From: Dehalococcoidia bacterium
GTDB lineage: Bacteria > Chloroflexota > Dehalococcoidia > JACVQG01 > JAHKAY01
Direction of reading: 5' to 3'
NCBI GenBank assembly: GCA_030740315.1
Contig: JASLXN010000006.1
Coordinates: forward strand, 1,491-21,719
DNA: 20,229 bases
Shown here: positions 1 through 6,913 of the stretch, piece after piece
How positions within the stretch are numbered: the stretch's first letter is position 1
Layout of the letters: every line of letters starts with the position of its first letter
Made by a program: the position numbers and the translations under genes
The notes under the pieces: model-generated
Told to the model about the DNA's origin: nothing
Databases searched by the model: none
Seen by the model: only the letters and a program-made list of their open reading frames with translations

Positions 1-433
1 TCTCAAATGACTTTTTGAAACGGCCTACCTCCCCGGTGTACATGGTGAGGGCGGCGGGGTTGGCCACATTGGCAGGCATAAAGAGCATGTGGTTGAAACC
101 CAGGGGGCGGTGGCGGTTCCAGCTATCAAACACCTGGCCCATATGGACGCAGGTAGAGGAGTAGGCCAGTCCATCCAGATAATCGTACTGGTCCAAAAGG
201 GTCTGGCTCAGGATATCACGGCAAAAGGAGCAATACATATTGTAGATGTGAGGTTCGGTGATGTCTTGGGGCTGGTGGCCGCCCAGGACTCTTACCGGCA
301 GGGCGCCGGCGGCGTGGATGACCTCCTCCGGTGTATAGGTGCATAGGCAGCCGACAACCTTGCCTCCGGTGCGTTCCTTCCACTGCTTAGCATACTGATG
401 GCGGTTGTCCGTTATCTGCTGAAATCCTTCCAT
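1..433 (-). CDS. 2-hydroxyacyl-CoA dehydratase / benzoyl-CoA reductase family subunit (HgdB/BcrC-like), partial
   Basis: The start codon is ATG at 433-431 and the gene runs leftward off the window, so only the first 144 codons are visible and the C-terminus is missing. The N-terminal part contains the family hallmark CTYTPEEVIHAAGALPVRVL (residues 31-50), followed by cysteines at 68, 71 and 95 in the region that supplies iron-sulfur ligands in this family. Members are subunits of two-component, ATP-dependent enzymes that dehydrate 2-hydroxyacyl-CoA or reduce benzoyl-CoA in strict anaerobes. The substrate cannot be read from this fragment. A strong Shine-Dalgarno, GAGGAGGG, lies at 446-439, and a near-consensus promoter sits just upstream. 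It is separated from mobA by about 265 bp, so it is probably transcribed on its own. The family call is fairly sure; the subunit type (HgdB, HgdC, BcrB or BcrC-like) is not. Confidence 0.85.
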   Translation of the reverse strand, partial: MEGFQQITDNRHQYAKQWKERTGGKVVGCLCTYTPEEVIHAAGALPVRVLGGHQPQDITEPHIYNMYCSFCRDILSQTLLDQYDYLDGLAYSSTCVHMGQVFDSWNRHRPLGFNHMLFMPANVANPAALTMYTGEVGRFKKSFE

Positions 434-458
434 CAAATCCCTCCTCGTTAAGACGGTA

Positions 459-488
459 ATTATACTTTTTCCGTTGTCAGCAGGTCAA
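459..488 (-). promoter_or_regulatory. sigma70-type promoter of the dehydratase-like gene
   Basis: On the minus strand TTGACC (488-483) and TATAAT (464-459) are separated by 18 bp. This is a 5/6 match to the -35 box and a perfect -10 box. The expected start near 452 would give a leader of about 20 nt containing GAGGAGGG. This is the best promoter match in the window. Confidence 0.7.
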
Positions 489-538
489 GGCGATGGGGTT
501 GAGGGCCATTAGCGGGCATTTTTCTTCCTATCCACCCG

Positions 539-581
539 CCCGAGAGTATTTGGAGGGCTGAGCCCCCCAGATACTCTCGGG
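539..581. repeat. 43-nt near-perfect palindrome between mobA and the dehydratase-like gene
   Basis: Bases 539-559 pair with 561-581 around a centre at 560. Nineteen of the 21 pairs are Watson-Crick; the exceptions are a T/G pair (550/570) and an A/C mismatch (554/566). The outer arm is CCCGAGAGTAT and its complement. Neither side is followed by a T-run on either strand, so it does not look like an intrinsic terminator. It lies downstream of mobA and upstream of the next promoter. It could be a REP-like or MITE-like repeat, an RNA stability hairpin, or a protein-binding palindrome. Confidence 0.8.
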
Positions 582-698
582 TTACCTGCGGGAGGGGCCA
601 GGATGCTTTACATAACAAGGCGTCTTTAACCGGTATGTAGAGCAAACTAGGTAGTGAAAGGGACGGGCCGCCTCTAAGCGATGTGTTAGGGCGGTGCA

Positions 699-1304
699 TC
701 AGGCCCTATCCGTCACAAGGCGCTGTGCCTGCTCCAGGTCGGCGGGGGTGTTGATGTTGAAGAAGCTCATTTCGCCCGGGGATAATTTGTCCACAACCTC
801 ATCGCCTACATAGTGCACTCGCACTTCGTGGTAAAAATCAAAGATCCGGTTGCTGGGTGTGGCCAGCAGGCGCTTCATTGGGTTTAGGCAGCCCCGGCCG
901 TACACAGCGTGCAGGGGTTCCAGGCCGCCTTTTGGGCGGGGCACCACAACATCATAGTCAAGGGAAAGCTTCAATAGGTGGCGTAGCAGTGGGATAGAGA
1001 GGAAGGGCATATCGCAGGCCACCGCCAGCACACGGTCAGCGTCGGATAGCTTGAGGCCGGTATAAATACCTCCCAGGGAGCCACGCCCCGGAAGCAGGTC
1101 TGTTACCACCTTAACGCTAGGGGGCAGGGCTGGAACCGGCTTTTTCCTGTCTAGCACCAGAATAACGGGGCCGCCCAAGGCGCTCAGCGTGCGCATCACC
1201 ATGTTGGGCAGGTTCTCCCCTCCCAGCTCCACCCACAGTTTGTCCCTGCCCAGCCTGCGCCCCATGCCTCCGGCCAGCACAATGGAAGCGAACTCTGCGG
1301 CCAC
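699..1304 (-). CDS. mobA: molybdenum cofactor guanylyltransferase MobA
   Basis: This protein transfers GMP from GTP to molybdopterin to make the guanine dinucleotide form of the molybdenum cofactor in the cytoplasm. The 201-residue length fits the family. The N-terminus has the nucleotide-binding signature LAGGMGRRLGRDK, and the conserved CDMPF motif with its metal-binding aspartate follows near the middle. The start used is GTG at 1304-1302, five residues before the core beta strand. No clear Shine-Dalgarno is visible; a TAGAAT box at 1319-1314 ends 10 nt before the GTG, so the message may be leaderless. The gene is divergent from ybeY. Its usual partners mobB and moeA lie about 12 kb away in this window, in a separate operon on the same strand. 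Confidence 0.92.
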   Translation of the reverse strand: MAAEFASIVLAGGMGRRLGRDKLWVELGGENLPNMVMRTLSALGGPVILVLDRKKPVPALPPSVKVVTDLLPGRGSLGGIYTGLKLSDADRVLAVACDMPFLSIPLLRHLLKLSLDYDVVVPRPKGGLEPLHAVYGRGCLNPMKRLLATPSNRIFDFYHEVRVHYVGDEVVDKLSPGEMSFFNINTPADLEQAQRLVTDRA

Positions 1305-1594
1305 TATGTCACTATTCTATCTCAAAGGCCGCCCTCCCCGCCTCCCCATCTCCAACGATCCAGGGGCATGTTGCTGGTATCAAGGAAACGGCACCTCAGA
1401 GGGTATTGGGCAACCGTTCTGTTGCCCACCCACTCGCCAAGTTGTATTTGCCTGGTTGGTACAAGCCCCCAGACCCCTCAGGTGACCGATGGTGCATCTC
1501 CAGGGTTATCTACCGGATGGGGGCCAGTTGTTGGTGCCACCTCTTGTAACCAACCTTGACCCCTTATACCCGCTATGGTATTATCGCCTGATTT
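1305..1594. other. 290-bp divergent intergenic region with inverted repeats
   Basis: No convincing gene is present between mobA and ybeY. Two structured elements are visible. The first is a perfect 8-bp hairpin, TGGGCAAC (1407-1414) with GTTGCCCA (1421-1428) and a 6-nt loop. The second is a long-range inverted repeat, GGTTGGTACAAG (1454-1465) with CTTGTAACCAACC (1543-1555), which differ by one inserted base and enclose 77 bp. Inside it AGGTG (1480-1484) can pair with CACCT (1538-1542), extending the closing stem with a bulge. I could not match it to a riboswitch class I know. Confidence 0.6.
1556..1584 (+). promoter_or_regulatory. ybeY promoter, near-leaderless arrangement
   Basis: TTGACC (1556-1561) and TATTAT (1579-1584) are separated by exactly 17 bp. 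The ATG of ybeY at 1595 is only 10 nt after the -10 box, so the transcript would begin within a few bases of the start codon. There is no room for a Shine-Dalgarno, and none is seen. Confidence 0.65.
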
Positions 1595-2053
1595 ATGGCC
1601 TGGGAGATAGACGTTCTTGTCGATGTTGAGAATGCCCCGGTGGGGGAGGACTGGCTGCGCGAGGTGGCGGAGGCCGTGCTATTCGCGGTGGGGGCACAGC
1701 CACCGCTGGGCCTGAGCTTGGTGCTGGCCGGGGATGAAGCCCTGCAACGGCTGAATCTGGCCTACCTCAGCCGCGAGGGCACCACGGATGTGCTGGCCTT
1801 TTCAATGTTGGAGGACGATGCTTTCCCCCCCGCACCCGGCTCCACCCCGGTACTGGGAGAGGTGTTCTTATCCCTTCCCCAAGCGGCACGGCAGGCGGAG
1901 GAGTACGGCCACGCCCTGAAATGCGAACTGGCCCTGCTGGTGACCCATGGCATCCTCCATCTGTTGGGCTACAATGACCAGGAGACTTTGGAGGAGTCCC
2001 GCATGCACGGTGAGGAGTCTCGCATTCTGGAGAAATTGAAGGGGCTACTGTGA
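1595..2053 (+). CDS. ybeY: endoribonuclease YbeY (rRNA maturation factor)
   Basis: YbeY is a zinc-dependent endoribonuclease of 16S rRNA maturation and ribosome quality control. At 152 residues it has the normal length. The conserved TDVLAFS segment is present near residue 65, and the metal site reads HGILHLLGYND (residues 118-128). The usual motif is HGxLHLxGYDH, so the first two zinc histidines (H118, H122) are kept, but the third is aspartate (D128). Aspartate serves as the third zinc ligand in some other metzincin-like enzymes, so activity may be retained. The ATG is preceded by a promoter rather than a ribosome-binding site. It is followed after 64 bp by a DUF6125 gene. Homologues often sit next to cell-envelope or diacylglycerol kinase genes, which are not seen here. 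Confidence 0.93.
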   Translation: MAWEIDVLVDVENAPVGEDWLREVAEAVLFAVGAQPPLGLSLVLAGDEALQRLNLAYLSREGTTDVLAFSMLEDDAFPPAPGSTPVLGEVFLSLPQAARQAEEYGHALKCELALLVTHGILHLLGYNDQETLEESRMHGEESRILEKLKGLL

Positions 2054-2117
2054 GCAGAGCCTCCTCGGCGTGTTTACCTGAGATAGCTGGCTGATGCTGG
2101 AAAGAAAGGAACATGGC

Positions 2118-2621
2118 ATGGACCTAGAAGAGCTTTCCCGGTAGCAGTTGCTGACCCTGCTCAAGGCCTACTCCAGAATGGTTACGGCTATAGATGGCTA
2201 CTGGTTCATGGCGGTTGAAGAGAATCAGGGCCATGAAGCGGCCTATGAGAGGGATTGTGCGGTCTGGGAGAAGGCTGCTCCATATGAGGCCCGCCTGATA
2301 AGCCGCGCCCTGGGCATCGGCACCGGGATGGATATTCCTACAATGCTGGATGTGCTCAAGGCATGCCCTACCTGGTACTCCATGGGCATGGAGGTCAGCG
2401 CCGAAGGCTCGGATAGGGGACTGCTGACGGTGGCGGATCGCTCAGTGCAAAAGAACCGGGCGCGAATGGGCCTAGATGAGTTCGCCTGCAAAGACATCGG
2501 GCTACTGATAACAAAGGCCTATGGGAAGGCCCTCAACCCTGAAGTGAAGGTAACCTGCAGGGTATGTCCACCGGATCCCCATCCGCCGGATATCTGGTGC
2601 CAGTGGCAGTTCGAGCTTTAA
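2118..2621 (+). pseudogene. DUF6125-like protein interrupted by an in-frame TAG at codon 9
   Basis: The reading frame from ATG 2118 begins MDLEELSR, meets TAG at 2142-2144, then continues open with QLLTLLKAYSRMVTAIDGYW to 2621. An upstream AAGGA supports the ATG at 2118. Read through, the product would be 167 residues. The C-terminus holds CRVCPPDPHPPDIWCQWQF, a cysteine-rich ending I associate with DUF6125-type proteins; their function is not known to me. The residue at the stop is expected to be a sense codon; a single change from GAG or CAG would create it. Alternatively translation restarts at TTG 2148, one codon after the stop, giving a 157-residue protein. TAG is the normal final stop of dnaX, ebfC, recR and other genes here, so recoding is unlikely. 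A nonsense mutation, reinitiation or a base error are the options. Confidence 0.7.
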
Positions 2622-2638
2622 AATGGCTAATCAACCTG

Positions 2639-2668
2639 TTGGGGTGGGCCTGGGCAATGGTTTATAAT
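2639..2668 (+). promoter_or_regulatory. dnaX promoter giving a probable leaderless mRNA
   Basis: A perfect TATAAT lies at 2663-2668, with a weak TTGGGG at 2639-2644 (18-bp spacer). The dnaX ATG at 2676 is only 7 nt after the -10 box, which is where transcription itself should begin. Confidence 0.6.
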
Positions 2669-2675
2669 TAGGGAA

Positions 2676-4298
2676 ATGCCTGTCCTCTACCGAAAGTGGC
2701 GCCCCCAGACCCTTGCCGATGTGGCCGGCCAGGACCACGTTACCCGTACCCTACTGAACGCCCTTCAGGCGGACAAGGTGGCCCATGCTTACCTGTTCTG
2801 CGGCCCCAGGGGCACTGGCAAGACCACCACCGCGCGCATCCTGGCCAAGGCGGTCAACTGCCTCAACAACGGCCACGGTGAGCCCTGCAACCAGTGTGAG
2901 GTGTGCCAGGGGGTTGCGGAAGGGCGGTCTATAGATGTGGTGGAGGCTGATGCTGCCAGTAACCGGGGCATAGATGAAATGCGCAGCTTGAGGGAGCGTG
3001 TAGCCTTTTCCCCGGGCCAGTCCCGCTACAAAGTATACATCATAGATGAGGTCCACATGCTCACCCCAGGCGCCTCTAATGCCCTCCTCAAGACGCTGGA
3101 GGAGCCCCCACCACATGGCATCTTCTTGCTGGCCACTACGGAGCCCCACCATGTGCTCTCCACTATACTCTCCCGTTGCCAGCGTTTTGACTTCCGCCGC
3201 CTGCCCCAGACGGACATCATCCCCCGGCTGGAGCAAATCGCCCAGGGCGAGGGGGTGTCCATCACCCAACCGGCCCTCAGCGCCATTGCCCGGAGCGCTC
3301 AGGGCAGCCTCCGGGATGCGGTGAACCTGTTGGAGCAGCTAGCCAGCTTCTTCTTGGAGAGGATTGACCTGCCCCAGGTACACGAACTCCTCGGTCTGCG
3401 GGGCGACCTGCGGGCCAGGGAACTGGTGGAGCACATAATGCGTCGGGACTTGGCCGCCAGCCTGTCCCTGGTCAACCAGATAGCATCCGGTGGCGCCGAT
3501 ATAAGGGCTTTCCAGAAAGAAGCGGTGGAGTACCTGCGGGGACTGCTCCTCATCAAAGGGGGCAGTGCCGGTGTGGTAGAGGTAACCGCGGATGAGCTGG
3601 CCGGAATGCAGGAGATGGCTGCCCGGGCCACAATGGAGGAGATCGTGCGGGCTACCCGGCTGCTGGCCGAGGCCGACCTGCGCTGGGAAGGTTACTCCAG
3701 TCTACCTCTGGAGCTGGCCCTGGCGGAGTGCCTGGCCACGGACGCAGCCTTGCAGCCCCCAACACAGCCTGAGGTGGCGACGCCTCAGGCGCATCCCGAG
3801 GCGGTAAAGTCCCGCACCGAGCCGGCTGCTAGGCTCGCATCATCTGCGCCCCCCCCGCCTCCTCGGCCCGCACCGCGGCCACCCGCGGCCGAGCCGCACC
3901 CGGTGGCCCCTGTGGCACAGTTGGATGCCGTCCTCCCCCAGAGTATGGTGGGTAACCTCACCCTGGACTTCCTGCAAAGCCACTGGAAGCAGGTTATAAA
4001 CCAGTTCCGAGGCATGGGTTCTACAGGCACCCTGGACGCACTCCTGCGCCAGGCCTGCCATCCGATTTCACTTGAGGGTGAAATAGTGGTGCTGGAGTTC
4101 AACAGCCAGTGGCACAAGGAGAAGATTGAGGATCCCAAGTACCGACATATGGTGGAGAGGAAGCTCAGCGAGCTCTTTGATACCCCCTGCCAGGTGCGCT
4201 GCATTCTCGCCGAGCGCCGCAAGCCCTCCCAGGAACCGATGGTCAGGGCTGCCCTGGAGTTGGGAGGACGGGTAGTAAACGAGGAGAACCACGGATAG
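2676..4298 (+). CDS. dnaX: DNA polymerase III subunit gamma/tau
   Basis: DnaX is the ATPase subunit of the clamp loader, which places the sliding clamp on DNA and joins the replicative polymerases. The AAA+ core is at the N-terminus: Walker A GPRGTGKT (43-50), zinc-binding cysteines 62, 71, 74 and 77, and Walker B DEVH (124-127), followed by the SRC motif. After about residue 365 comes a proline- and alanine-rich linker (370-420), then a tau-type C-terminal domain to residue 540. This is full-length tau in size. A run of eight C at 3849-3856, codons 392-394 in the linker, could allow slippage: one extra C would end the protein at TAA 3953 after about 426 residues, close to the size of known gamma forms. 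The gene leads the ebfC-recR-recO run. Confidence 0.96.
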   Translation: MPVLYRKWRPQTLADVAGQDHVTRTLLNALQADKVAHAYLFCGPRGTGKTTTARILAKAVNCLNNGHGEPCNQCEVCQGVAEGRSIDVVEADAASNRGIDEMRSLRERVAFSPGQSRYKVYIIDEVHMLTPGASNALLKTLEEPPPHGIFLLATTEPHHVLSTILSRCQRFDFRRLPQTDIIPRLEQIAQGEGVSITQPALSAIARSAQGSLRDAVNLLEQLASFFLERIDLPQVHELLGLRGDLRARELVEHIMRRDLAASLSLVNQIASGGADIRAFQKEAVEYLRGLLLIKGGSAGVVEVTADELAGMQEMAARATMEEIVRATRLLAEADLRWEGYSSLPLELALAECLATDAALQPPTQPEVATPQAHPEAVKSRTEPAARLASSAPPPPPRPAPRPPAAEPHPVAPVAQLDAVLPQSMVGNLTLDFLQSHWKQVINQFRGMGSTGTLDALLRQACHPISLEGEIVVLEFNSQWHKEKIEDPKYRHMVERKLSELFDTPCQVRCILAERRKPSQEPMVRAALELGGRVVNEENHG

Positions 4299-4313
4299 TG
4301 ATTGAGGAGTAGT

Positions 4314-4658
4314 ATGGATAAGTTCATTATGCGCCAGGCCCAGGAGCTTCAGGCCAAAATGGCAAAGGCTCAAGAAGAGCTTTCCGATGCCACCGTGGAG
4401 GTGAGCGCCGGCGGTGGAGCTATTAAAGTACTCATTACCGGTCAGCAACAGGTGCAGAAGGTGACCCTATCAGCGGATGTAGACATGGCAGATAGGGAGC
4501 TTCTGGAGGACCTCATCCTCACCGCTGTCAATGAGGCCATCACCAAGTCACAAGAGCTGGCCCAAGACAGAATGGGTGCAATCACTTCCGGTCTCAAGCT
4601 GCCTGGCATGCCCGGTATGTCCGGGCCGCCCGGCTCGGGCCAAAAGGGGTTTCGGTAG
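4314..4658 (+). CDS. ebfC: YbaB/EbfC family nucleoid-associated protein
   Basis: This is a small DNA-binding protein that forms dimers and is usually encoded between dnaX and recR, as here. The start at ATG 4314 is chosen because GAGGAG (4304-4309) sits at the right distance and homologues begin near MDKFIMRQAQELQAKM; an in-frame TTG at 4302 is upstream. The 114-residue product has the N-terminal amphipathic helix, the central VEVSAGGGAIKVLITGQQQV strand region typical of the family, and a flexible glycine/proline-rich tail (LPGMPGMSGPPGSG). The gap to dnaX is 15 bp and to recR 5 bp, consistent with one transcript. It is thought to support recombination repair or nucleoid organisation. Confidence 0.93.
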   Translation: MDKFIMRQAQELQAKMAKAQEELSDATVEVSAGGGAIKVLITGQQQVQKVTLSADVDMADRELLEDLILTAVNEAITKSQELAQDRMGAITSGLKLPGMPGMSGPPGSGQKGFR

Positions 4659-4663
4659 GCACA

Positions 4664-5275
4664 ATGGACCACCTCTCCGTCCCCACCTCCAGACCTCTCT
4701 CCCGGCTGATAGAATCCCTTCACCGCATGCCGGGGATAGGTCCTAAATTGGCACAGCGGCTGGCTTACTACTTGCTGAGGGCCTCTACCGACGAGGCGCA
4801 GTCACTGGTCCAGGCGATAGTGGCCGTTAAGGAAGAAGTGGTGCTGTGCTCCGTATGCCAGAACACCGCGGATACGAGTCCCTGTGCCTTGTGCCAGGAC
4901 CCCGCCAGGGACCGGAGCCTCATCTGTGTGGTAGAGGAACCCTTGGATGTCTTGGCCCTTGAGCGCAGCGGCGCTTTCAAGGGGCGTTACCATGTGCTCC
5001 ATGGCTGTATATCCCCTATCGATGGTATAGGGCCGGAGGACTTGAAGATAAGGGAACTCCTGGCTCGCATGCATGATGAGGAGGTACAAGAGGTCATCAT
5101 GGCCACCAATCCCAATTTGGAGGGGGAGGCTACCTCTATGTATGTCCAACGGCTGCTCAGCCCGCTGGGGGTGAAGGTCAGCCGCCTGGCCCGGGGGCTG
5201 CCCTTCGGCGGCGATGTGGAGTACGCCGATGAGGTCACGCTCTCCCGTGCGCTGCAAGACCGGCACTCTCTGTAG
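4664..5275 (+). CDS. recR: recombination mediator protein RecR
   Basis: RecR works with RecO and RecF to load RecA at gapped DNA. The 203-residue protein is the usual size. In order it shows a helix-hairpin-helix (MPGIGPKLAQRLA, 22-34), a four-cysteine zinc finger (C62, C65, C74, C77), and a Toprim domain starting at about residue 82 with ICVVEEPLDVLALE. The segment GLPFGGDVEYADEVTLSRAL near the C-terminus is also typical. The ATG at 4664 is 5 bp after ebfC, and only a weak GGTAGG precedes it, so translation is probably coupled. recO follows after 15 bp. Confidence 0.96.
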   Translation: MDHLSVPTSRPLSRLIESLHRMPGIGPKLAQRLAYYLLRASTDEAQSLVQAIVAVKEEVVLCSVCQNTADTSPCALCQDPARDRSLICVVEEPLDVLALERSGAFKGRYHVLHGCISPIDGIGPEDLKIRELLARMHDEEVQEVIMATNPNLEGEATSMYVQRLLSPLGVKVSRLARGLPFGGDVEYADEVTLSRALQDRHSL

Positions 5276-5290
5276 GCCGATGTTGTCGTC

Positions 5291-6091
5291 ATGTCAAGGC
5301 CACGGGTATATAAAACGGAAGCGGTAGTACTCGGGGGGACCAGGCTGGGGGAAGCCGATCGCCTGGTTACTCTGTATACCCAGCGCCGGGGTAAGGTGCG
5401 GGCTGTGGTACGGGGGGCACTGCGCCCTCGCAGCCGGTTGGGTGGGCATATCCAACCCCTTACCCACTGCCATCTCATGCTGGCAGTGGGTAAGGGCCTA
5501 GATGTGGTTACCGGATGCCAGATATTAAACCCTTCAATCCCCCTGCGGGAGGACCTGGTATACCAGGCCCGCGGCTTCTACCTGATGGAGTTGATAGATA
5601 ACTTCTGCCCCGAGGGCCTGGAAAACCGCGCCCTGTTCTCCTTGCTGGTGGACACCTTGGAGCACCTCTGCCTGAGTGAAGGTGGGGAGCGGGTGTTGCG
5701 GCGGTTTGAGGTCCGCCTGCTGGATATTACCGGCTTTCGCCCCGAGCTACACCGCTGTTTGGGGTGCCATCAGGCGCTGGAACCGGTGACAAACTACTTG
5801 AGCCTGAGCGCCGGTGGGCTACTGTGCCCACCCTGCGCTCCAGAGCAACCCCCGGTCCACTCCCTTAGCGTAAACGCCGTCAAGGTGCTGCGCCTACTTC
5901 AGGAGGCGGACATGGAAACGGTAAACCGCCTGAAGTTGGCCCCCGGCTTGGCGGCCGAATTGGAGGCTGCGCTCAAGGGTTATATCCAGTTCGTCTTGGA
6001 GCGACGTATCAAGAGCGGTGTTTGGCTGGAGAGACTGCGCCGGGAGCTCGGCCCGAACGGATCTCTCGGAGGGCCACAGAACGGCCGGTAA
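5291..6091 (+). CDS. recO: DNA repair protein RecO
   Basis: RecO binds single-stranded DNA and anneals strands, acting with RecR in RecF-pathway repair. The 266-residue protein starts with the OB-fold region (YKTEAVVLGGTRLGEADRLV) found at the N-terminus of RecO, then a helical middle part. A zinc-finger cysteine set follows (HRCLGCHQ near residue 157, LLCPPC near 178). The ATG at 5291 has no good Shine-Dalgarno upstream, which suggests coupling with recR. It is the last gene of the block; a 159-bp spacer with a new promoter follows. Confidence 0.94.
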   Translation: MSRPRVYKTEAVVLGGTRLGEADRLVTLYTQRRGKVRAVVRGALRPRSRLGGHIQPLTHCHLMLAVGKGLDVVTGCQILNPSIPLREDLVYQARGFYLMELIDNFCPEGLENRALFSLLVDTLEHLCLSEGGERVLRRFEVRLLDITGFRPELHRCLGCHQALEPVTNYLSLSAGGLLCPPCAPEQPPVHSLSVNAVKVLRLLQEADMETVNRLKLAPGLAAELEAALKGYIQFVLERRIKSGVWLERLRRELGPNGSLGGPQNGR

Positions 6092-6205
6092 CCCCGATGA
6101 TCTACCGTGATGCGGGGCGGGTACCGGCAGCCGTTCAGCGGTTGTTGCCCCATTCTGAGTGCGGCGAGAGAAGCTGTCTACTGTTGACCTCGTGCCCGGT
6201 TTCCT

Positions 6206-6234
6206 TTAACCTGCCGGTGCCATCGTGCTATAAT
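6206..6234 (+). promoter_or_regulatory. promoter of the protease-tyrA-aroA-remA-gmk run
   Basis: A perfect TATAAT (6229-6234) is preceded 17 bp upstream by a poor TTTAAC (6206-6211). The next ATG is at 6251, so the leader would be about 10 nt, with no Shine-Dalgarno visible. In the same spacer ACCGGCAG (6123-6130) and CTGCCGGT (6211-6218) form an 8-bp inverted repeat whose right arm lies between the two boxes, a possible operator. Confidence 0.55.
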
Positions 6235-6250
6235 TACCAGCAACACAGAT

Positions 6251-6913
6251 ATGCTTTTCGGGAACCTGGACCTACTACGCTATGACCCTTTGGAATTCCT
6301 CCGGCTTGTGTTCATGGTGGCCGTGGCCGTAGCTGTGGCTATTACCGTTCATGAGTTCAGCCATGCTCTGGCCGCCACCCGCCTAGGTGACGATACCCCC
6401 AGGCTCCAGGGGCGGCTCTCCCTTAACCCCTTGGCACACCTGGATCCGCTAGGCACATTGTTCCTGTTCCTGGCGGGCTTTGGCTGGGGTAAGCCGGTAA
6501 TGGTGGACCGGGGCCGGTTGCGGAATGGCTACCGGTCTATGGGTGGGGTGGCCCTAGCCGGGCCGGCGTCAGGGCTGGTGGCCGCCGGGTTGCTGTCCGT
6601 GGTGTTGCGGGCGACCGATGTTTCACTGAGGTCTACTCTGGGGGAAATGCTGCTGATAACAATAACCCTCAACATCATACTCTCCGTATTCAACCTTATC
6701 CCTTTACCGCCCCTGGACGGCCATAAAGTGGCGGTGGGCTTCCTGCCCTATCCCATGGCACTTTCCTTTCAGCGCCTGGAGCACTACGGCATCATGCCCC
6801 TGCTCATGCTAATCATCGTAGACCGCTTTATGGGCGTGAGCATTATCTGGGGCATTATCCGTCCCGGCGTAAACTTCTTCAGCAACCTCTTCCTGGGGGG
6901 GGCACTGCTCTGA
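6251..6913 (+). CDS. site-2-type membrane protease (peptidase M50 family)
   Basis: This is a 220-residue integral membrane zinc metalloprotease homologue of the short M50 type. The zinc-binding motif HEFSH (34-38) is inside the first hydrophobic segment (about 16-40). The third ligand motif LPPLDGHK has its aspartate at D156. Hydrophobic segments lie near residues 16-40, 65-78, 95-118, 130-152 and 180-200. It is fused to no PDZ or CBS domain. Substrates of these short forms are mostly unknown. Start ATG 6251 follows a promoter directly. The gene overlaps tyrA by 4 bases, and its GGGGGG-rich 3' end (6895-6902) also serves as the ribosome-binding site for tyrA. Confidence 0.88.
   Translation: MLFGNLDLLRYDPLEFLRLVFMVAVAVAVAITVHEFSHALAATRLGDDTPRLQGRLSLNPLAHLDPLGTLFLFLAGFGWGKPVMVDRGRLRNGYRSMGGVALAGPASGLVAAGLLSVVLRATDVSLRSTLGEMLLITITLNIILSVFNLIPLPPLDGHKVAVGFLPYPMALSFQRLEHYGIMPLLMLIIVDRFMGVSIIWGIIRPGVNFFSNLFLGGALL

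Noticed and set aside
539..581. Palindrome as an intrinsic terminator of mobA
   Set aside because: The stem is strong, but no T-run follows on either strand.
460..699. 79-codon minus-strand ORF overlapping the mobA stop (TGATG)
   Set aside because: Its start looks coupled, but the translation has no recognisable pattern and it contains the long palindrome and the promoter of the next gene.
1305..1594. T-box, cobalamin, TPP or molybdenum cofactor riboswitch, or an RNA gene
   Set aside because: Inverted repeats are present, but I could not find the conserved core bases of any of these classes.
2142..2144. Pyrrolysine or other recoding of TAG
   Set aside because: TAG ends dnaX, ebfC, recR, gmk, acylphosphatase and the 12S-type gene normally, and no Pyl genes are visible.
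3785..4327. 180-codon minus-strand ORF opposite dnaX and ebfC
   Set aside because: It covers the proline-rich linker and tau domain of dnaX and encodes low-complexity Gly/Ala stretches typical of an antisense shadow.
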